A stretch of DNA of 64,000 nucleotides from Arthrobacter sp. ov118 (GCF_900116495.1 NZ_FPAY01000003.1:124001-188000), one strand, 5' to 3'. Shown: positions 27,461-36,557, counted from the stretch's first letter. Program-made: numbers and translations. Notes: generated from the letters alone by a model not told the origin.

Positions 27461-27718
27461 ATGGCAGACACGCATTTTGACCAGTTCCTTCAGGAATCCA
27501 CCACCTACGACCTCGATTCGGACTGCACCCTTGAGCGGGACCAGCTCTACGGGCTCTACACCAGCTGGTGCTGCGTGATGGGGCTGGTGCCCTGCGCGGA
27601 AACGTCCTTTTGGGCGGCGATGAAGACCCGCATCGCCGCAGGCCACAACAACCACCTGCGCATGAAGGGTCCGGCCGCGGCGGACTACATCCTGAGCAGC
27701 TACCCGGTCCTGGTCTGA
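27461..27718 (+). CDS. Small protein resembling the C-terminal domain of P4/D5-type primases
   Basis: 85 residues from ATG 27461; the upstream extension of the frame is not protein-like and crosses the hairpin. The pattern FDQFLQES...C then LERDQLYGLYTSWC near residue 30, a Gly-x-x-Pro turn, and FWAAMKTRI matches the small winged helix found at the C-terminus of phage and plasmid P4/D5-type primases, here as a stand-alone protein. It may bind DNA. Function unknown. It is followed after 5 nt by the zinc-ribbon gene. Confidence 0.65.
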   Translation: MADTHFDQFLQESTTYDLDSDCTLERDQLYGLYTSWCCVMGLVPCAETSFWAAMKTRIAAGHNNHLRMKGPAAADYILSSYPVLV

Positions 27719-27723
27719 ACCGC

Positions 27724-28146
27724 GTGCCCGTTCCCGGCACCTACGTTCCGCGCGACGCCCACCAACTCAGGGGCCACCGCCCCTGGTGTGCCGACTGCGA
27801 CTCCGACGACCACCTCCTCGTCGATACGGTCACCGACCTCGACCCGTTGCAGGAAACCCTCGCCGTTGCCTTCAACTGCACCCGCTGTGGCGGGTCCCGG
27901 GTACTGGCAACAACTGCACAGTTTGTGGCCGCCATCACGGCCCGTCCCGGTGACGACGTGCAGCTGGAGCGTCCCGACGGGGACTACGTCCACTGCGGAG
28001 AAGCTATGGCACCGGCAGATCCGGCGATGCGGAATGCGTATCTTCCGCTCACTACCGACCCCGGTCCCGCTGATCATCTGGGCGTGTACCTGCAAACCCG
28101 GGTCTTGCGCTGCAGCTGCGGCTTCCAGATGGCACTCCCCCACTGA
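27724..28146 (+). CDS. Hypothetical zinc-ribbon-like protein
   Basis: 140 residues from GTG 27724, directly after the previous gene. Cysteine pairs occur at WCADC near residue 25 and CTRCGG near 57, with HCGEAM near 97 and CSCG near 133. This suggests one or two zinc ribbons. The translated frame extends upstream through the previous gene, where it is only a shadow. I do not recognise a named family. The tight spacing with the primase-like domain gene suggests joint expression. Confidence 0.6.
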   Translation: MPVPGTYVPRDAHQLRGHRPWCADCDSDDHLLVDTVTDLDPLQETLAVAFNCTRCGGSRVLATTAQFVAAITARPGDDVQLERPDGDYVHCGEAMAPADPAMRNAYLPLTTDPGPADHLGVYLQTRVLRCSCGFQMALPH

Positions 28147-28199
28147 CGCGTCGAACCGCTACCCCGGAATCCGCCCACCAACGACGAAACGGACACAAC

Positions 28200-28352
28200 A
28201 TCACCGATCATCACAACGCCCACCACGGGCGAGACCTCGCTGCCGCAACGGGTGCGTCACTTGCCGGGATGGATCTCTCACCCCATGGGCTCGCTGACAT
28301 GCCGGCAAAGCAAGAAGACACCGACAGCCTCGTCTACGCGGGAAACAGCTGA
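28200..28352 (+). other. Possible 50-codon ORF with a non-standard start
   Basis: The frame from ATC at 28200 encodes ITDHHNAHHGRDLAAATGAS, then LAGMDLSPHGLADMPAKQED and a short tail to TGA 28350-28352. The composition is protein-like, but no ATG, GTG or TTG begins it in a sensible place. Either it uses a rare start or it is not expressed. I see nothing else in the 315-bp spacer before the csbD gene. Confidence 0.25.
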
Positions 28353-28461
28353 CCGGCGGCGATCTCCCGCGGAAGCTGTCCAAGGCCCGGGCGACGGTCC
28401 TAGGATGGAACTGTCAGCCCCGGGGCTCGCGCCGGGGACAGCCAACCGCAGGGAGACCACC

Positions 28462-28638
28462 ATGGGCTTGGGAGACAAGATCGACAACGCCGCAGAGAAA
28501 CTCGGCGGCAAGGGCAAGGAAGCTGCCGGCGAGGCAACGGGCGATGACAGCCTGAAGGCCGAGGGCAAGACTGATCAGGCGAAGTCGGACCTGAAGCAGG
28601 CCGGAGAAAAGGTCAAGGACGCTTTCAAGAAAGACTGA
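28462..28638 (+). CDS. CsbD-family stress protein
   Basis: A 58-residue, highly charged, hydrophilic protein with the CsbD pattern: MGLGDKIDNAAEKLGGKGKE, then GEATGDDSLKAEGKTDQAK and a Lys-rich helix to KVKDAFKKD. CsbD-like proteins are general-stress proteins of unknown biochemical role. GGGAG lies 9 nt before ATG 28462. It is followed by a clear hairpin terminator, so it is probably monocistronic. Confidence 0.85.
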   Translation: MGLGDKIDNAAEKLGGKGKEAAGEATGDDSLKAEGKTDQAKSDLKQAGEKVKDAFKKD

Positions 28639-28644
28639 AAGCCA

Positions 28645-28700
28645 GACGACGGCGCGAGGGATGCTGCTCCTGTTGGGGGCCGCATCCCTCGCGTCGTTAA
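28645..28700 (+). terminator. Hairpin terminator after csbD
   Basis: GCGCGAGGGATGC and GCATCCCTCGCGTCGTT form a long stem (11 bp perfect, more with one bulge) around a 17-nt loop, followed by TTAATT. It lies 7 nt after the csbD stop. Confidence 0.75.
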
Positions 28701-28762
28701 TTCCGCCCCGGCAGCGGCCGGCCAGCTGGATCGGCCGGACCCGGCCAAGGCGAAGGGCAAAG

Positions 28763-28768
28763 TAGAAT
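28763..28768 (+). promoter_or_regulatory. Leaderless-type -10 of the pseudouridine synthase gene
   Basis: TAGAAT, 7 nt before GTG 28776 and 10 nt before ATG 28779; no ribosome site is present. Confidence 0.5.
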
Positions 28769-28775
28769 AGGCCGG

Positions 28776-29750
28776 GTGATGCAATCCCCCCTGCCCGTGC
28801 GCGACGGCGTGAACGCAACCCGCCTGCGCCTGCCCGAGGAAGGGCCCTGGGACACGGCACTGGACTACATGATGCATCGATGGGGACACATCGACCCGCA
28901 GGGCATCGAGGACCGCTTCGACGCCGGGGAGATCGTCGGCGAGGCCGGCGTGGCACTGGACCGCAGCACCCCGCTGCAGGACCACACCTTCATTTGGTAC
29001 TACCGCACGCTGCCGCCCGAGACGCGCATGCCGGTGGAACTGAACATCCTGCACCAGGACGACCACCTGCTGGTGGTGGACAAACCCCACTTTTTGCCCA
29101 CGACGCCCGGCGGCACCTACATCCAGGAATCGGCCCTGGTCCGGCTCCGGAACCAACTCGGCCTGCCGGACCTCATTCCCATGCATCGCCTGGACCGGAT
29201 GACCGCCGGCGTCCTGCTGCTCTCGACCAATCCGGCCACCCGCGGCAAGTACCAGGTGCTGTTCGAAAAACGCCAGGTCCAGAAGGAGTACGAGTGTGTG
29301 GCGGCGGCCGCCCCGGCTCCTGGGTATCCGGCCGTGGACTTCCCGGTGGTGGTGCGGAACCGGATGACCAAGTCCCGCAGCTATCTGCTGGCCGAAGTCA
29401 TCGACGGCGAGCCCAACACGGAAACAAGGATTGAGCTGTTGCGGACGTTCGACGCCGGCACTCCCTCCGGGGGCAGCCCCGCGGCCGGCCTCGCCGCAGA
29501 CCCGGCCGGACGGCGCGCGCTGTACCGGCTGGAGCCACATTCGGGCAAAACCCACCAGCTCCGCGTCCACATGGCCTCCCTGGGGCTGGGCATCGTCAAC
29601 GATGCGTTCTACCCGGAACTGCTGGACAAAGCCCCGGACGACTACGCCAAGCCACTGCAGCTACTGGCGCGCGGAATCCGCTTCATAGACCCCATCTCGG
29701 GGACCCCCGTGGAATACCGCAGCGGACTGAACCTGAGCCACGCCCGCTAG
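28776..29750 (+). CDS. RluA-family pseudouridine synthase
   Basis: A 324-residue RNA pseudouridine synthase. The catalytic motif HRLDRMTAGVLLL lies near residue 137 (Asp is the catalytic residue), with VVDKPHFLPTTPGG before it and HSGKTHQLRVHMASLGLGI near 252. An N-terminal extension of about 90 residues resembles a degenerate S4-like domain. Start GTG 28776 or ATG 28779; both fit a leaderless message. The RNA target (23S rRNA or tRNA) cannot be told from the sequence. Confidence 0.9.
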   Translation: MMQSPLPVRDGVNATRLRLPEEGPWDTALDYMMHRWGHIDPQGIEDRFDAGEIVGEAGVALDRSTPLQDHTFIWYYRTLPPETRMPVELNILHQDDHLLVVDKPHFLPTTPGGTYIQESALVRLRNQLGLPDLIPMHRLDRMTAGVLLLSTNPATRGKYQVLFEKRQVQKEYECVAAAAPAPGYPAVDFPVVVRNRMTKSRSYLLAEVIDGEPNTETRIELLRTFDAGTPSGGSPAAGLAADPAGRRALYRLEPHSGKTHQLRVHMASLGLGIVNDAFYPELLDKAPDDYAKPLQLLARGIRFIDPISGTPVEYRSGLNLSHAR

Positions 29751-29765
29751 CGGCCGGAAGTACGG

Positions 29766-29771
29766 TACCTT
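29766..29771 (+). promoter_or_regulatory. Leaderless-type -10 of the DedA gene
   Basis: TACCTT, 6 nt before ATG 29778, which decides this start over the in-frame GTG at 29772. Confidence 0.45.
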
Positions 29772-29777
29772 GTGCCC

Positions 29778-30413
29778 ATGGACTTGGGAAATGCGGACAG
29801 CTGGGGTGCCGCGATCTATTTTTGGATCTTCCCCTTCGTGATCGGCGACGCCCTCTTCCCGCCTCTCCCCTCAGAGATGATCGTCATCACCGGCGGCGCG
29901 CTCTCCGCCGCGGGCAGCATCAACGGCTTCCTCGTGGTGCTCCTGGCCGCCCTGTCCTCATGGATTGGCGATGTCCTGGTCTTCCAGCTCTTCAAGCGGC
30001 GGCTGAGCCACGTGCTCGATCGCTGGAGATGGGGCCGGCACTTCCACGCCACGGTGCATGCGGCCATCGCAAAGGCGGGCCGGTCCTCCACCTACGGAGC
30101 GATCATCGGCATCCGCTTCATCCCCGGCGGTCGGCTGGCCACGACGGCCGCGGCAGGCATAGCCAACGTCTCCACGCGCGGGTTCAGTCTCTGCGCGGCC
30201 CTGGGCGGCCTGCTGTGGGCCAGCTGGTCCGTGGCGCTGGGCTATTTCACGGGCTCCGCGACCGGGCTCCCGTTCTGGGCGAGCTCCCTGATCGGCGTCG
30301 GCGTCGGGATGGTGATCGGCGCCGTCGTGGGCGTGATGGTGACGCGCCGCCGGGGAAACAACTCCCCCGTGGTAACCGTTGCGAATGACCCGGACGAGGA
30401 ACTGGACTTTTAG
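29778..30413 (+). CDS. DedA-family membrane protein
   Basis: A 211-residue DedA/SNARE-associated (VTT-domain) protein with about five hydrophobic segments. Signature parts: FPPLPSEMIVITGGALSAAG near residue 30, a GDVLVFQLFKRR loop, and the conserved RFIPGGRLATTAAAG motif near residue 113. DedA proteins support membrane homeostasis and lipid scrambling. The C-terminal tail is acidic. It converges with the next gene, whose stop codon overlaps its own. Confidence 0.88.
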   Translation: MDLGNADSWGAAIYFWIFPFVIGDALFPPLPSEMIVITGGALSAAGSINGFLVVLLAALSSWIGDVLVFQLFKRRLSHVLDRWRWGRHFHATVHAAIAKAGRSSTYGAIIGIRFIPGGRLATTAAAGIANVSTRGFSLCAALGGLLWASWSVALGYFTGSATGLPFWASSLIGVGVGMVIGAVVGVMVTRRRGNNSPVVTVANDPDEELDF

Positions 30414-30715
30414 ACGGGAGCCCAGCGTCCGCGGCTGCGGCGCAGCACCGTCAGCGTTCCGGTGAGAGCAACGCGTTCGACGGCGTCGCGCATCATGGCT
30501 GCCGACTCAACCGCCTGGCTGTTCTCAGCGCTGTCCGCGGTGGCCTCGACCAGGAAGCGCAGGTTCAGCTGCGGTACGCCGCCGGCGAGCTCGAGCTGGT
30601 GTGATTCGACGTGGTGCCGCGTCCCGAGCGCCTCGATGGCCGCGGCCATGACCGCTTCCGGGGCGTTTCCCGGCTTGAGCCCGGTGATCTTCAGTCTGGT
30701 CTGGAACGACGGCAT
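30410..30715 (-). CDS. Hypothetical protein, 101 residues
   Basis: Alternating strands and helices (FQTRLKITGLKPG; EAVMAAAIEALGT; HHVESHQLELAGGVPQLNLR) suggest a small ferredoxin-like alpha/beta fold. I do not recognise the family. ATG 30715 is chosen because TAGGCT lies 7 nt upstream and the longer frame is poor. It ends inside the 4-bp overlap with the convergent DedA gene. Confidence 0.6.
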   Translation of the reverse strand: MPSFQTRLKITGLKPGNAPEAVMAAAIEALGTRHHVESHQLELAGGVPQLNLRFLVEATADSAENSQAVESAAMMRDAVERVALTGTLTVLRRSRGRWAPV

Positions 30716-30722
30716 AGGCTCA

Positions 30723-30728
30723 AGCCTA
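30723..30728 (-). promoter_or_regulatory. Leaderless-type -10 of the 101-residue protein gene
   Basis: TAGGCT on the minus strand, 7 nt before ATG 30715. Confidence 0.4.
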
Positions 30729-30798
30729 AATGCATCGGGTACTTGCGTCCGAGAGGGTACGGCGCGCACCCCACCCCCCTAACGGTCCCCCAGTTGGC

Positions 30799-32610
30799 TT
30801 AGCCCTGGGAGTCCCGCAGACGGGACTCGCCCTGCGCGTAAGCGTCCAGCAGTTTCCGGGCGTGCTCGCCATCGGGGCCCTCTTCCGCCAGCGCGGACCG
30901 CATGTCCTCCAGCTTCTCGGCTCCGGCGGGGAAGGGCGGAAGCAGCGGGGTGTTTGGGTCCGTCAATACTTCCAGAACCGCAGGCCGGTCGGCGGAAAGG
31001 ACCGCGTCCCAGGCGGCGCCCAGCTGTGCAGGGTCGTCGACCCGGACACCCTTTAGGCCCAGCAATTCCGCGTAGCCTGCATAGGGGAAGTCCGGGATAA
31101 TCTGGCTGGCGGGGAAGCGCGGTTCGGCCTCCGTTTCGCGCTGCTCCCAGGAGACCTCGGCGAGGTCGCGATTGTTGAAAACGCACACCACGAACCGCGG
31201 ATCCGCCCACTCCCGCCATCGGTGCGCGACGGTGATCAGCTCCGCGACGCCCAACATCTGCATGCCGCCGTCACCGGCCAGCGCCACCAGTGGCCGCTCC
31301 GGATGGGCCAGCTTCGCCGCGAGTCCATAGGGGATGGCGCAGCCCATGCTGGCGAGCGTTCCGGACACGTGTGCCGGGACTCCCGCCGGCAAGACCAGTT
31401 GGCGGGCGTACCAATAAACACAACTGCCGACGTCGATGCTCAGCTGCGCGTCGGCGGGAAGCCTTCCGTTGAGCTCGCGCACCACCCGTTCCGGGTTGAC
31501 GGGCTCGGCTGCGACGTTGGCGCGCTCCTCTGACAGGTCACGCCAGGCACGCACCTGGTCTTCGACGTCGGTCCGCCACTGGGTGCGCGTTGGCTGGTTC
31601 GGCTGCTTATCAAGCCGCGCACTTAGCTCGCGCAGCGTTCCGGCGGCGTCGCCTACCAGTCCAACTTCGACGGGGTACCGGTTGGCGATCTTCCGGCCGT
31701 CGATGTCGATCTGCACAGCCCTGGCCGTGCCCGGTTTGGGGTAGAACTCCGTCCAAGGATCGTTGGATCCAATGATCAGCAGGGTGTCGCAGTTTTCGAG
31801 CAGATGCGCGCTCGCCGTAGTGCCTAGGTGGCCCATGGTGCCGGTGGCGAAGGAAAGTGTCTCGTCAACGTATGGCTTGCCCAACAGGCTCGTGGTGATT
31901 CCGGCGTTCAACTTCTCGGCCAGGGCGACAACCTCGGCTTGCGCACCGCGGGCACCCTGGCCGACGAAGAGCGCGATCCGCTCGCCCTTGGACAGGAGCT
32001 CTGCGGCGGCGTCCAGGTCTTCCTCGGCCGGCAACACCTGGGCAGGGTGCCAGAGCGGAGCGGTGACCACTATGCCGTGTTCGTGCTCCAGTTCGGGGGC
32101 CTCGGCGGTTTGGATGTCGTGGGGCACGATCACCACGCAGGGGGACTTTGTTTCCAGTGCCGTGCGGAACGCGCGATCTATCAGCATCGGTACCTGCTCA
32201 GGGGAGCTGGCCAGCTGCGCGAACTGTGCGGCGACGTCCTTGAAGAGTGTCAGCAGGTCGATTTCCTGCATGTACGCCGAGCCCAAGACGGTAGTGCTTT
32301 GCTGGCCGATGATCGCCACCACCGGGACGCTGTCAAGCTTGGCGTCGTAGAGGCCGTTGAGCAGGTGGACGGCGCCGGGGCCTTGAGTGGACGTCACCAC
32401 TCCGACTCCGCCCGTGTACTTTCCGTGCCCGACCGCCATGAAAGCCGCCGCTTCTTCGTGCCTTGCCTGCACGAACTCGATGGCGTCCTCGGACCGGTGG
32501 AGGGCACCCATGAAACCGTTGATGCCGTCTCCGCTGTATCCAAAGACCCTGTCCACGCCCCACGCCTGGAGGCGTTCCACTATGAGATCCGAAACCGTTC
32601 GCTGAGTCAT
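30799..32610 (-). CDS. Thiamine-diphosphate enzyme, pyruvate oxidase/dehydrogenase (quinone) type
   Basis: A 603-residue ThDP enzyme of the acetolactate synthase/PoxB group. The catalytic Glu sits in ARHEEAAAF near residue 51. The central domain (about 200-335) carries LIIGSNDPWTEF. The ThDP/Mg motif begins ALAGDGGMQM near residue 444 and closes with the Asn of VVCVFNNRD. It has no membrane-binding tail like that of E. coli PoxB, so it may be a soluble homologue. Likely reaction: pyruvate to acetate and CO2 with quinone or oxygen as acceptor; this is inferred. AGGAG lies 8 nt before ATG. Confidence 0.85.
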   Translation of the reverse strand: MTQRTVSDLIVERLQAWGVDRVFGYSGDGINGFMGALHRSEDAIEFVQARHEEAAAFMAVGHGKYTGGVGVVTSTQGPGAVHLLNGLYDAKLDSVPVVAIIGQQSTTVLGSAYMQEIDLLTLFKDVAAQFAQLASSPEQVPMLIDRAFRTALETKSPCVVIVPHDIQTAEAPELEHEHGIVVTAPLWHPAQVLPAEEDLDAAAELLSKGERIALFVGQGARGAQAEVVALAEKLNAGITTSLLGKPYVDETLSFATGTMGHLGTTASAHLLENCDTLLIIGSNDPWTEFYPKPGTARAVQIDIDGRKIANRYPVEVGLVGDAAGTLRELSARLDKQPNQPTRTQWRTDVEDQVRAWRDLSEERANVAAEPVNPERVVRELNGRLPADAQLSIDVGSCVYWYARQLVLPAGVPAHVSGTLASMGCAIPYGLAAKLAHPERPLVALAGDGGMQMLGVAELITVAHRWREWADPRFVVCVFNNRDLAEVSWEQRETEAEPRFPASQIIPDFPYAGYAELLGLKGVRVDDPAQLGAAWDAVLSADRPAVLEVLTDPNTPLLPPFPAGAEKLEDMRSALAEEGPDGEHARKLLDAYAQGESRLRDSQG

Positions 32611-32743
32611 GCCAGGGCTCCTGTAGTCAGTGGGTGGTTACTGCCTGGAACCATACTAAGCATGCTGATGGATACGTGCGGGCCAAAGGCTCGACGGCGG
32701 GGTGGCCAGCGTTCTAGGTCGACCGTTCCAGGCAACAGACGGG

Positions 32744-35557
32744 TTAGCCGGTGTTGCGCAGGCCGGCGGCGACCCCGTTGACGGTGATCAGCATGGCGCG
32801 CTGGAGCCGCTCGTCGATTTCGGCCCCCGATATGGTCGCCCCCGCCTCGGCCCGGACCCGGCGCAGGAGTTCCACCTGCAGGTAGCTGATCGGGTCCAGG
32901 TACTGGTCCCTGATCTCCAGGGAGCGCTTCAGGGTGGGCTGGGCGTCGAGGATGACGTGCTCGCCGGTGAGGTTCTGGATTTCCTCGACGGTGAGCTCGT
33001 ACTCGTCCCGGATGGCGCGGAACAGGTGATGCAGCTCCTCGGGCACCAGGGTGGAGACGTAATAGCCGGCAATGTCCATGTCCGTCTTGGCCAGGGTCAT
33101 CTCCACGTTGGAGATCACCGAGCGGAAGAAGTGCCAGCCCTCGATCATCTCCTTGAGCTGGGCGGAGTTCCCGGCCTCGCGCGCGGCCTTGAGGCCGGAG
33201 CCCACGCCGAACCAGCCCGGAACAATCTGCCGTGACTGCGTCCATCCGAACACCCAGGGGATGGCCCGCAGGCCTTCAAGTCCGGCGCCGGAATCGGGCC
33301 GCTTGGAGGGACGCGATCCGATGTTCAGGGACCCCAGCTGCTCCACCGGGGTGGAGGCCATGAAGTAGGCGGGCAGGTCGGGGTCGTCAATCAGCGCGCG
33401 GTAGCGGTCAAACGCGGCGTCGGACACGGTTTCCATTACGTCGCCGTACCGCACCCGCTGGTCCTCGGAGGTGCGCGGGGCGCGGTGCAGCGCCGAGCCC
33501 TGCAGCACCGCGGCGAGGGAGAGCTCCAGGTTTTCGCGGGCCAGCTCCGGCAGGGAGTACTTGTCCGAGATGACCTCGCCCTGCTCGGTGAACTTGATCT
33601 CGCCCTCGAGCACGCCATTGGGCTGGGCCATGATCGCGTCGTACGTCGGGCCGCCGCCGCGGCCCACGGAGCCGCCGCGGCCGTGGAAGAGGCGCACCCG
33701 GACGCCGTGCTTCGCGGCCACGTCCCGCAGCTTGCGCTGGGTCTTGTAAATTTCCCACTGGCTGGTCATGACGCCGGATTCCTTGTTGGAGTCCGAGTAG
33801 CCGAGCATGATTTCCTGCACGTCGCCGCGCAGCCGCACCAGTTCGCGGTAGGAGGAATCGGAGAGCAGCCGGTCCACGATCTCGGCGGAGGCGCGCAGCT
33901 CCTCGACGGTCTCCAGCAGCGGCGCGAACCCGATCTTGGCGTAGGGGGCCTCGCCGAAGAGGTTCACCAGGCCGGCCTCGCGGGCCAGCACGGCCGCGGC
34001 CAGGACGTCGTCCGCGCCGCGGGTCATGGAGATGATGTAGGTCTCGATCACGTCGGGCCCGTAGGTGCGCAGGGCGCGCCGGATTTCGCGGAAGACGTCG
34101 TAGGTGCCGTCGGCGACGCCGTCGAGCTTGATCGGGTGGCCGGAGAGCGGGCGACGGGAGGCGAGTTCGGAGCCCAGCACCTCGAGCCGCTCGGCGCGGC
34201 TGAGTTCCGCGTACCGGACGCCGGGGCCGCCGAGGCGGTCCATGAGCTGCCCGACGGCGTCGTGGTGGTGGTCGGCGTGCTCGCGGATGTCGAGGGTGGC
34301 CAGGTGCAGGCCAAAGGAGGAGATGGCCCGGCGGACCCGGGACAGGGCGCCGTCGGCGGCCAGCGCGGCGTGGTGGTTGCGCAAAGACCGTTCCAGCAGT
34401 CCGAGCTCGGCGAGGAGCTCCGCGGTGGCGGTGTAGTCGCGGCCGGGCTCGTGCGCGGATCCGGCCGAGACCCGCCGGCCGGTGTTGATCAGCTTGGCCT
34501 TGATGCAGGTCAGCTTGAGCCGGTACGGCTCCTGCGCGTTCAGCTCCAGGACGCGGCGGTCGATGCCCGGCAGGTTCCCCAGGTCGACGTCGATCGAGTC
34601 CAGCAGTTCCTGGTCCGCCCCGGCCAGCGCGGTCGAGTTGGACAGGATGGAGATGAGCCCGTCGATCAGGCCGATGCTGATCCGCACGGCGTGCTGGTTC
34701 TGGATCTGGAGGATCTCGCGGGTAACCGCGGCCGTGACGCTGGGGTTGCCGTCCCGGTCGCCGCCAATCCAGGAGCCAAAACGGATCGGGGCCTTCTCCG
34801 GCGGCAGGGTGACGCCGTGCTCGGTGAGCAGTTCCGATAGGTCGGAGAGCATTTCGGGCATGGCGTCGCTGAGGATGCCGGTGAGGTAGTAGATGGCGTT
34901 CCGGGCCTCGTCCACGGGGGTGGGCCGGACCTGGCGGAGCTCGTCCGTCTGCCACATCTGGTCGATCACTTCGGACAGGTTGCGGTCCTGGCGGCGGCGC
35001 GCGGACGTGCCCTCCTGGGTGGATTCGGCGAGGATGTCCGAGAGCCGGCGGATCTTGTCCAGCACGGAGCGGCGGGAGGCCTCGGTGGGGTGCGCGGTGA
35101 AAATGGGACGGACGTCGAGCTCGTTGACCACTTCCTGCAGCACGGAGTTGCCTGCCTGGTCCGCGATCTCTTCCACAGCCTTGGCGAGCCAGCCGTCCTT
35201 CTCCTGCCGGGTGCGCAGGCCGCGGACCCGGTGGACCTGCTCGGCGGCGTTCGCCAGGTGGAAGTAGAACGCGAAGGCCCGGACCAGGTCAGTGGCCTGG
35301 TCCAGCGGCAGGGAGCCGAGCAGTTCACGGACCTGGGCGACGACGTCGTACGAGCTCCACGGACCGGTGGCGTCGGCCCCGCCCCGGGCGGCCTCCTTGG
35401 ATTCCTTGGTCAGCAGGCGCACCTGCTCGACGAGGTCAAGGAGTTCCGGCCCGTGCTGGCGGACCAGGGATTCGCCCAGGAGGGTGGAAACCCGGCGGAC
35501 GTCGGCGCGGAGTTCGGCGGCAAGATCGGTGTCGGAATGCATTGCAGTGTCAGCCAT
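32744..35557 (-). CDS. ppc: Phosphoenolpyruvate carboxylase
   Basis: A 937-residue anaplerotic enzyme: PEP + bicarbonate to oxaloacetate. All catalytic signatures are present: FTAHPTEASRRSVLDK near residue 153, LGYSDSNKESGVMTSQW near 595, the mobile loop FHGRGGSVGRGGGP near 622, GSRPSKRP near 750, and QSR near 775. The C-terminus ends GVAAGLRNTG, the usual family end. The open frame begins 75 nt earlier, but ATG 35557 fits the family length. It stands alone; 35558-35800 upstream shows no gene. Confidence 0.96.
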   Translation of the reverse strand: MADTAMHSDTDLAAELRADVRRVSTLLGESLVRQHGPELLDLVEQVRLLTKESKEAARGGADATGPWSSYDVVAQVRELLGSLPLDQATDLVRAFAFYFHLANAAEQVHRVRGLRTRQEKDGWLAKAVEEIADQAGNSVLQEVVNELDVRPIFTAHPTEASRRSVLDKIRRLSDILAESTQEGTSARRRQDRNLSEVIDQMWQTDELRQVRPTPVDEARNAIYYLTGILSDAMPEMLSDLSELLTEHGVTLPPEKAPIRFGSWIGGDRDGNPSVTAAVTREILQIQNQHAVRISIGLIDGLISILSNSTALAGADQELLDSIDVDLGNLPGIDRRVLELNAQEPYRLKLTCIKAKLINTGRRVSAGSAHEPGRDYTATAELLAELGLLERSLRNHHAALAADGALSRVRRAISSFGLHLATLDIREHADHHHDAVGQLMDRLGGPGVRYAELSRAERLEVLGSELASRRPLSGHPIKLDGVADGTYDVFREIRRALRTYGPDVIETYIISMTRGADDVLAAAVLAREAGLVNLFGEAPYAKIGFAPLLETVEELRASAEIVDRLLSDSSYRELVRLRGDVQEIMLGYSDSNKESGVMTSQWEIYKTQRKLRDVAAKHGVRVRLFHGRGGSVGRGGGPTYDAIMAQPNGVLEGEIKFTEQGEVISDKYSLPELARENLELSLAAVLQGSALHRAPRTSEDQRVRYGDVMETVSDAAFDRYRALIDDPDLPAYFMASTPVEQLGSLNIGSRPSKRPDSGAGLEGLRAIPWVFGWTQSRQIVPGWFGVGSGLKAAREAGNSAQLKEMIEGWHFFRSVISNVEMTLAKTDMDIAGYYVSTLVPEELHHLFRAIRDEYELTVEEIQNLTGEHVILDAQPTLKRSLEIRDQYLDPISYLQVELLRRVRAEAGATISGAEIDERLQRAMLITVNGVAAGLRNTG

Positions 35558-35800
35558 GGAAACTATCTTTCGAGGGTTCGACTTGGCTCGTACACTGCGC
35601 TGGATACTGTGAGCCCGATTACTTCTTCCCATGGGATGTTACTCGCACGCCTCCCCGGCTGGAATTCCGTCTCAGATAATGTCGGCCCGTGTTACACCGC
35701 CCGGCAACCGATTTGCCCGGCACCCAAGTGGCCCGCAGCAGGGGCCGTTTTTGCGCGCCCATAGCGGTCCCTATCCGCGGGCTACTCGGGCGCGGGAGTG

Positions 35801-36481
35801 TCAGCGCGCGATCTTGAAGTTGAAGTCCGCGTTTCCGAAGGCACCCCAGAGCCGCAACCAGATTGGCAGGAGCATCTCGGCGCCGCGCGCCGTGGTGATG
35901 TCGCCCAGGTCGATTATGTCCCGGTGGCCGAGGTCCGCCAGCAGACCAGCCACCGCCGACTTGGCGTCCGCATCGTTGCCCGAGACAAAAACGGAGTGGT
36001 CGCCGCCAGCAACGCTTGCCGGATCCACCATGATGCTGGCGTTCATCGTGTTGAGCGTTTTCACCACGCGGGCATCGGGGAACGTCCGCTGGATCTGCTC
36101 GCCGAGGCTGTCCGTGTTCACCGGGTTCAGCGAGGGCGGGAAGCCTTGGGACAAGTCGAGCGGATTTGCGATGTCCACGATCACCTTGCCGGACAGGTTG
36201 CTGGCCCCGGCGGCGGCCAGCGCGTCCAGAGAGCCAGTGCCGTTGGTGGCGTTGACGACGATGTCGCTGCCGGCAGCGGCATCCTCGAAGGTGGTCAGCC
36301 TGATTCCGGCATGCTCCGCGTGCCACTGGGCGAACGGAACGCCGCCCATCGGACCCGGCTCGGTCCTTGCCAGCGTCGCCTGCGGGTCGCGGGTTCCAAT
36401 GACGACGTCGTGGCCGAGTTTTGCCAGGGCGTCCGCGACGGCGGGGCCGACCGTGCCGGTGCCGAATACTGCAATCTTCAT
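35801..36481 (-). CDS. NADP(H)-binding reductase (F420-reductase / NAD-binding family)
   Basis: A 226-residue protein with an N-terminal Rossmann motif AVFGTGTVGPAVADALAKLG (from residue 4) and the NADP-typical TRDPQATLAR loop. It resembles the dinucleotide-binding F420H2:NADP oxidoreductase-like family, many of whose members are plain NAD(P)-dependent reductases. GAGG lies 6 nt before ATG. It is divergent from a TetR gene, and two palindromes in its upstream region look like sites for that regulator. Confidence 0.82.
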   Translation of the reverse strand: MKIAVFGTGTVGPAVADALAKLGHDVVIGTRDPQATLARTEPGPMGGVPFAQWHAEHAGIRLTTFEDAAAGSDIVVNATNGTGSLDALAAAGASNLSGKVIVDIANPLDLSQGFPPSLNPVNTDSLGEQIQRTFPDARVVKTLNTMNASIMVDPASVAGGDHSVFVSGNDADAKSAVAGLLADLGHRDIIDLGDITTARGAEMLLPIWLRLWGAFGNADFNFKIAR

Positions 36482-36506
36482 AGCATCCTCACTTCAAATC
36501 CGTGGA

Positions 36507-36557
36507 GTAGACAGGTCCGTCTACGCTTGGGCATGAGACTACCAGACAGATCTGTCT
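36507..36557. promoter_or_regulatory. Two TetR operators upstream of the reductase
   Basis: GTAGACAGGTCCGTCTAC (36507-36524) is an inverted repeat with 6-bp arms. AGACAGATCTGTCT (36544-36557) is a perfect 14-bp palindrome. Both share the core AGACAG/CTGTCT-type half-site with the copy at 36649-36662. Confidence 0.75.

Noticed and set aside
26872..28461. Prophage or integrated element around the primase-like domain gene
   Set aside because: No integrase, capsid, terminase, attachment-site pair or transposase is visible; only a small domain resembles a phage protein.
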